Positions 59,736 through 64,000 of a stretch of 64,000 bases of DNA are shown in pieces. Position numbers and translations under genes: made by a program. Within the stretch, counting starts at the first letter, position 1; the number at the start of each line of letters is the position of its first letter. The stretch comes from Fidelibacterota bacterium. GTDB lineage: Bacteria > Fidelibacterota > Fidelibacteria > Fidelibacterales > Fidelibacteraceae. The notes beneath the pieces are model-generated. The model ran no database searches, was not told the origin of the DNA, and worked only from the letters and a program-made list of their open reading frames with translations. Where the stretch lies: the NCBI GenBank assembly GCA_028718545.1, contig JAQULT010000001.1:27766-91765 (forward strand), given 5' to 3'.

Positions 59736-62555
59736 ATGAGAAAAATTGCATTTCTGATGTGCGTTTTAACGATCGTTGCTTATGCCCAAAACCCGGTTTA
59801 TTCCGATCCGGCATTCTCCACAGAAAACGACTCCATAATTGTCTATTATGATGCCACTATGGGAAATCAGGCGCTGAAAGATTATTCCGGCACGCTCTAT
59901 GCACATACCGGCGTGATGATTGAAGGCAGCAGCCAGTGGGAGTATGTCTGGACCAGCTGGCCAAGTACGAATGTTGATAAAAATAAACTTCTTAAAATAT
60001 CCGATAACCTTTATAAGCTCGTGATCGGCTATCCGCATGAATACTATAGCTGCCCGGATTCCGTCAAGATATTGAAACTGGCATTCGTATTTCGCAGTAC
60101 TAGCGGTTCGCCTCAAAGTGAAGACCTTTTCATTACACTCTATGAACCCGGAATTACCACGGCTTGGCTCCAGCCGGCAATGAGTTTCCCGTACGGAGCG
60201 CCGGAACGTTCTCCGCTCTTTATCCCGGAGGAAGGAGAAAGCCAGCGTCTGGTCGCAGGAGTCAGCGATGTGGCGGACTCCATTTTTCTCTTTTTAAATG
60301 AGCATCTGATCCATACGGAAACGAACCGGGACAGCCTGATCTACGATCTGAGCGCCGCCGAACTGCAGACGGGACTCAATTATCTGAAAGCCGTTGCCGT
60401 TGCCGGGGAACTCCGGGATACGACCGACAATTTGTGCGTCGCAAAATACGCTGCGAATAGCGGCACCCGTCCGGCGGGACTGCAGGACGGGATTACCGTG
60501 AATTCGGGATCATCCGTGAGTTTGTCGCTTTTTGCCCCGTATAAAGAGTTTATATATGTGATTGGAGATTTCAATGACTGGAAGATTGATCCGGATTACC
60601 AGATGAAAAAGGATATCCGGCATACGGATTCGACCTGGTTCTGGATCAATCTGCAGGATCTTCCTGCAGGGGAGCTTGGATTTCAGTATCTCGTGGACGG
60701 CGAGATCCGTATCGCGGACCCTTACAGTCCGCTTATCCTTGATCCCTGGAATGATGAATATATTTCCGAAACGCGCTATCCGGGGTTGAAAGCTTACCCG
60801 AAAGACAAGACCGCCTTCCCGGTGGGGGTTCTGAATACCGATCCGCCGGCCTTTAACTGGACTGACCAGGATTTTGTGCGCCCGGCAAAGGACGAACTGG
60901 TGATCTACGAATTGCTGATCCGTGACTGGAGTTATATCCGGACCTATCAGGCGCTAATCGATTCCATCAACTATTTCAAACGCCTGGGGATCACGGCCAT
61001 CGAACTGATGCCCGTCCAGGAATTCGAGGGGAACGAAAGTTGGGGCTATAATCCCATGTTCCATTTTGCTCCGGACAAATATTACGGTCCGGCGCATAAA
61101 CTGAAAGAACTGGTCAATCTCTGCCACAATAACGGCATAGCCGTGATCCTGGATGTGGTTTATAATCATGCTACCGGACAAAACCCCCTGGTGCGCCTGT
61201 ACAATGAAGGAGATTACGGAAAACCCACTGCGGAGAATCCCTGGTTCAATACCGGAGACATGCACCCCTTTAGTGTGTTCTACGATATGGACCACGAAAA
61301 CAAGGCCACCCAATATTATCTGGACCGTGCCAACCGCTATTGGATCGAGGAATTCCATATCGACGGTTACCGGTTTGATTTGTCCAAAGGTTTTACACAA
61401 AGATATTCCGGTTCCGATGTGAATTACTGGGGACAGTATGATGCCGGCCGTATCGCGCTTTTGAAACGCATGGCAAACCGCATCTGGGAATTTGATCCGG
61501 GTGCCTATGTGATCCTGGAGCATTTCAGTGAAAACAGCGAGGAACTCGAACTGGCGCATTACGGCATGATGCTCTGGGGTAACGGCAATCATAACTATTC
61601 CGAAGCATCCATGGGATATCTGGGCTCTTCGGACCTTTCCTGGCTGTATCACGGCAGCCGCGGCTGGTCTTACTGGCACGTCGTCGGCTATATGGAGAGC
61701 CACGACGAAGAACGCATCACCTTTAAGAATAAGGAATACGGCAACAGTGCCGGGACCTATAACATCAAGTATCTGAACAATGCCCTGGACCGCATGGAGC
61801 TTGCCGCAGTATTTCTTTTAAGTTTGCCCGGACCCAAGCTGATCTGGCAATTCGGAGAACTGGGCTATGATTATTCCATCGATTATAACGGACGCACCGG
61901 AAATAAGCCCATCAAATGGGATTATTATCGGGTAAGCGATCGCCGGGATGTCTATAATCTGTATTCGGCAATGAATTTTTTGCGGGCGAATTACAAAACC
62001 TTCGGAGCGGCTACCGGCGTTGAACTTTATGTCGGCAACAATGTCGCTGCCAAGCGCATCAAACTCTCCGGCGACAGCCCCAATGCGGTGGTTCTGGGGA
62101 ATTTTGATGTGGTTTCGCAGGCCGCTGATCCCGCTTTTCACCACGCAGGCCCCTGGTATGAATATTTTAACGATGACACACTGAACGTCAGCAATACCAA
62201 CGAAGGCATCCTGCTTGCGCCGGGAGAATACCGTATTTACACGGATCAGAAATTGATGTCGCCTCCGGTGGCACGGACTTCCGTCTTACCGAGATCTTTT
62301 GAATTGAAACAAAATTATCCTAATCCCTTCAATCCGCAGACATGGATCGCTTACCGCTTAACGGCCGACAATCCGGTGGAACTCTCGGTATACGATCTGC
62401 AGGGACAAAAAGTGCGAACGCTGGTGAACAGCTACCAGTCTGCGGGAGAATACGAAGTTGTTTTTAATGGGGAAGGTCTGAGCAGCGGGGTATACTTCTA
62501 CCGTCTGAATAGCGGGCGACATAGAGAAACCCGGAAAATGCTGTACATGAAATAA
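59736..62555 (+). CDS. Secreted GH13 alpha-amylase-family enzyme with type IX sorting tail
   Basis: 939 residues with a signal peptide ending AYAQ. A CBM48/E-set domain (IYVIGDFNDW, about residue 270) precedes the catalytic barrel. Catalytic regions: DVVYNH (473-478), GYRFD with nucleophile D548, VILEH with acid/base E595, and ESHD with D657. The C-terminus is a full sorting domain (LKQNYPNPFNP to MLYMK). The enzyme should hydrolyse or rearrange alpha-glucans (alpha-amylase or branching/debranching type) at the cell surface. A short N-terminal beta domain (about 20-260) is unassigned. Confidence 0.9.
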   Translation: MRKIAFLMCVLTIVAYAQNPVYSDPAFSTENDSIIVYYDATMGNQALKDYSGTLYAHTGVMIEGSSQWEYVWTSWPSTNVDKNKLLKISDNLYKLVIGYPHEYYSCPDSVKILKLAFVFRSTSGSPQSEDLFITLYEPGITTAWLQPAMSFPYGAPERSPLFIPEEGESQRLVAGVSDVADSIFLFLNEHLIHTETNRDSLIYDLSAAELQTGLNYLKAVAVAGELRDTTDNLCVAKYAANSGTRPAGLQDGITVNSGSSVSLSLFAPYKEFIYVIGDFNDWKIDPDYQMKKDIRHTDSTWFWINLQDLPAGELGFQYLVDGEIRIADPYSPLILDPWNDEYISETRYPGLKAYPKDKTAFPVGVLNTDPPAFNWTDQDFVRPAKDELVIYELLIRDWSYIRTYQALIDSINYFKRLGITAIELMPVQEFEGNESWGYNPMFHFAPDKYYGPAHKLKELVNLCHNNGIAVILDVVYNHATGQNPLVRLYNEGDYGKPTAENPWFNTGDMHPFSVFYDMDHENKATQYYLDRANRYWIEEFHIDGYRFDLSKGFTQRYSGSDVNYWGQYDAGRIALLKRMANRIWEFDPGAYVILEHFSENSEELELAHYGMMLWGNGNHNYSEASMGYLGSSDLSWLYHGSRGWSYWHVVGYMESHDEERITFKNKEYGNSAGTYNIKYLNNALDRMELAAVFLLSLPGPKLIWQFGELGYDYSIDYNGRTGNKPIKWDYYRVSDRRDVYNLYSAMNFLRANYKTFGAATGVELYVGNNVAAKRIKLSGDSPNAVVLGNFDVVSQAADPAFHHAGPWYEYFNDDTLNVSNTNEGILLAPGEYRIYTDQKLMSPPVARTSVLPRSFELKQNYPNPFNPQTWIAYRLTADNPVELSVYDLQGQKVRTLVNSYQSAGEYEVVFNGEGLSSGVYFYRLNSGRHRETRKMLYMK

Positions 62556-62575
62556 AACCCGCAGACCAGGTATTT

Positions 62576-63952
62576 ATGGCAATTGTACTTTCCTTTACAT
62601 CCCTGTGTCTCCTGCTGGTAGCGGGAAAGCTTTTGCGCGTACGCATCCGTTTACTCCAGAAACTCTATCTTCCGGCTGCTGTGGTCGACGGTCTGCTGGG
62701 GCTTATCCTGATCCAATCCCTGGGTAAACTGCTTCCCGCTGCTGTATATGCCGGTTGGGACAAACTCCCGGGTTTTCTTATCAATATCTGTTTTGCATGC
62801 CTCTTTCTGGGCGTGCGTATCCCAAAGCTTTCAAAGATCTGGCAGCAAAGCGGTCCGCAGCTGGCCTACGGACAAATCGTTGCCTGGGGGCAGTATGTGG
62901 TAGGAATCGGACTTGCCTTGATCCTGATTACCCCGCTTTTCAAGATACCTGCATATTTCGGGATCATTATTCCCGTCGGATTTGAAGGCGGGCATGGAAC
63001 TGCTTCCGGTCTGGCGGAACAATTCAGCGTTTACGGCTGGCCGGAAGGACGGGATTTTGCCATGACATCAGCCACTCTGGGGATCATATCCGCCATTATC
63101 AGCGGTACCTGGCTAATCAACCGGGCTGTGCGAAAAGGTTTTACACGGCAATTAAAACGCATAGAGGATATTCCCGAGAATAATGTTATCGGAATTTACG
63201 ATCCGGACGAACAGCCTTCCGCGGGACGGCAAACGGTGTCAGCAGGTTCGGTGGACAGCTTTGCCCTGCACATCGCCATTGTCGGGCTGGCCGTTTTTAT
63301 CGGATATGCCTTCAAGCTTGGACTCACATCATTGGAATCACTTTTTCCCGCCATGCAGAAGAACGGCATTCTGCGTTCCTTCCCGCTTTTTCCCCTCTCA
63401 ATGGTAGGCGGATTGCTGATACAGCTTTTTATTTCACGGGTGATGAAAATGCCGCATATTCTGGACCGTGAAACCCTGCAGCGCATATCCGGAACGTCGC
63501 TGGATTTTTTAATTGTTTCCGCAGTTGCGATGATCAATCTTTCGATGATATCTCAAAATATTCTTCCACTGCTGATCATTGTCGTAGCAGGTATTCTTTG
63601 GAACATCGGCTGCGTGTTGTTTTTTGCCCGGCACTTGCTTCCGGATGCCTGGTTCGAACGTGCAATCGCGGAAATGGGGCAATCTATGGGGGTTACGGCG
63701 ACAGGGCTCCTGCTTCTGCGGGTCGTGGATCCCGAACAAAAAACGGCTGCTTATCCCGCTTTCGGCTATAAACAACTCCTGCATGAACCCATTATGGGCG
63801 GCGGAATTTGGACATCGGTGGCTTTTCCGCTTTGTATCCTTGCGGGACCGGTCACGGTATTCCTGATCGCCTGTTCCGCTATCGGCATCTGGCTGCTCGT
63901 CTGGCTGTTGTTCTTCCGTAAGAACGTGGCGGCTTCAAAATCGACAAAATAA
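62576..63952 (+). CDS. gltS: Sodium/glutamate symporter
   Basis: 458 residues with about ten or more hydrophobic segments. The diagnostic GltS motif GFEGGHGTASGLAEQF lies near residues 140-155, and the second inverted repeat contains GQSMGVTATGLLLLR. The central loop (about residues 185-225) is hydrophilic. It starts 21 bp after the amylase-family gene. Substrate preference among acidic amino acids is not certain. Confidence 0.88.
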   Translation: MAIVLSFTSLCLLLVAGKLLRVRIRLLQKLYLPAAVVDGLLGLILIQSLGKLLPAAVYAGWDKLPGFLINICFACLFLGVRIPKLSKIWQQSGPQLAYGQIVAWGQYVVGIGLALILITPLFKIPAYFGIIIPVGFEGGHGTASGLAEQFSVYGWPEGRDFAMTSATLGIISAIISGTWLINRAVRKGFTRQLKRIEDIPENNVIGIYDPDEQPSAGRQTVSAGSVDSFALHIAIVGLAVFIGYAFKLGLTSLESLFPAMQKNGILRSFPLFPLSMVGGLLIQLFISRVMKMPHILDRETLQRISGTSLDFLIVSAVAMINLSMISQNILPLLIIVVAGILWNIGCVLFFARHLLPDAWFERAIAEMGQSMGVTATGLLLLRVVDPEQKTAAYPAFGYKQLLHEPIMGGGIWTSVAFPLCILAGPVTVFLIACSAIGIWLLVWLLFFRKNVAASKSTK

Positions 63953-63982
63953 GATGACAATTTGCAGTATGTTCCTTATTTT

Positions 63983-63994
63983 AGGAGGAGGTGA
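63983..63994 (+). promoter_or_regulatory. Ribosome binding site of a gene beyond the window
   Basis: AGGAGGAGGTGA is a near-perfect Shine-Dalgarno sequence at the very end; the start codon would lie past position 64000. Confidence 0.5.
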
Positions 63995-64000
63995 CCGCTG

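Noticed and set aside
1-64000. CRISPR array, complete insertion sequence or prophage
   Set aside because: No regularly spaced repeats, no transposase with terminal inverted repeats and target duplications, and no phage structural or integrase genes were found.

Overview
The window is chromosomal DNA of roughly 50% GC from a Gram-negative bacterium. It encodes an LptD-type LPS assembly protein, several lipobox lipoproteins, a TonB-dependent receptor, PorV/PorQ-like outer-membrane proteins, and secreted proteins ending in the NPFNP/FlgD-like C-terminal domain used by type IX secretion. This combination points to the Fibrobacterota-Chlorobiota-Bacteroidota (FCB) superphylum. I would look first among lineages such as Marinimicrobia, Calditrichota or KSB1-like bacteria; this placement is inference. 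Several promoters fit the general TTGACA-17-TATAAT pattern rather than the divergent Bacteroidota consensus.

Layout. 1-905: a tmRNA gene whose 3' end abuts a repeated, hairpin-rich 127-bp leader associated with a small GIY-YIG nuclease gene. 1106-5766: a secreted oligoendopeptidase F, a DUF3078 protein, a cupin and a PBP4-type D-Ala-D-Ala carboxypeptidase. 5845-7374: a receiver-PAS-histidine kinase on the minus strand. 7493-16557: lptD and prmA, then five surface or secretion genes (lipoprotein, propeller with sorting tail, PorV-like, PorQ-like, lipoprotein). 16596-19911: serine hydrolase, HAD phosphatase, plsY and an exported protein. 19960-23398 (minus): aminotransferase, tRNA-Gly(CCC) and typA as one likely unit, plus tRNA-Gly(GCC) with its own promoter and terminator. 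23508-29937: dsbD, a four-subunit succinate dehydrogenase/fumarate reductase operon and an MmgE/PrpD enzyme. 30041-36308: two exported proteins, a phosphohexomutase, a polyprenyl synthase, and HPr plus enzyme I without a permease. 36409-38346 (minus): an aberrant ABC ATPase, pcm and a PAP2 phosphatase. 38484-41426: a Fur-type operator, feoA, feoB and a Fur regulator.

41498-43588 (minus) is a large TPR protein that looks like the type IX secretion component PorW/SprE. 43767-47711 (minus) is a compact four-gene operon: YhaM-like nuclease, ECF transporter S component, outer-membrane barrel and EamA permease. 47827-57556 carries a translationally coupled trio (TonB-dependent receptor, 1281-aa surface protein with calcium-type repeats, PorV-like protein), followed by a four-domain secreted protein. 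57765-59555 holds a DUF1295 membrane protein, a cluster of REP-like palindromes and a Y1-transposase-like gene that has lost its catalytic residues. 59736-63952 holds an exported GH13 amylase-family enzyme with a sorting tail and a sodium/glutamate symporter.

The dominant theme is building and loading the cell surface: LPS assembly, lipoproteins, PorV-type shuttles, cargo with C-terminal signals, periplasmic disulfide reduction and a PorW-like protein. The most unusual items are the catalytically dead IS200-like gene beside its palindrome array, the leader/GIY-YIG unit next to ssrA, the succinate dehydrogenase that lacks the flavin-linking histidine and SdhC haem ligands, and the two multi-gene surface modules.
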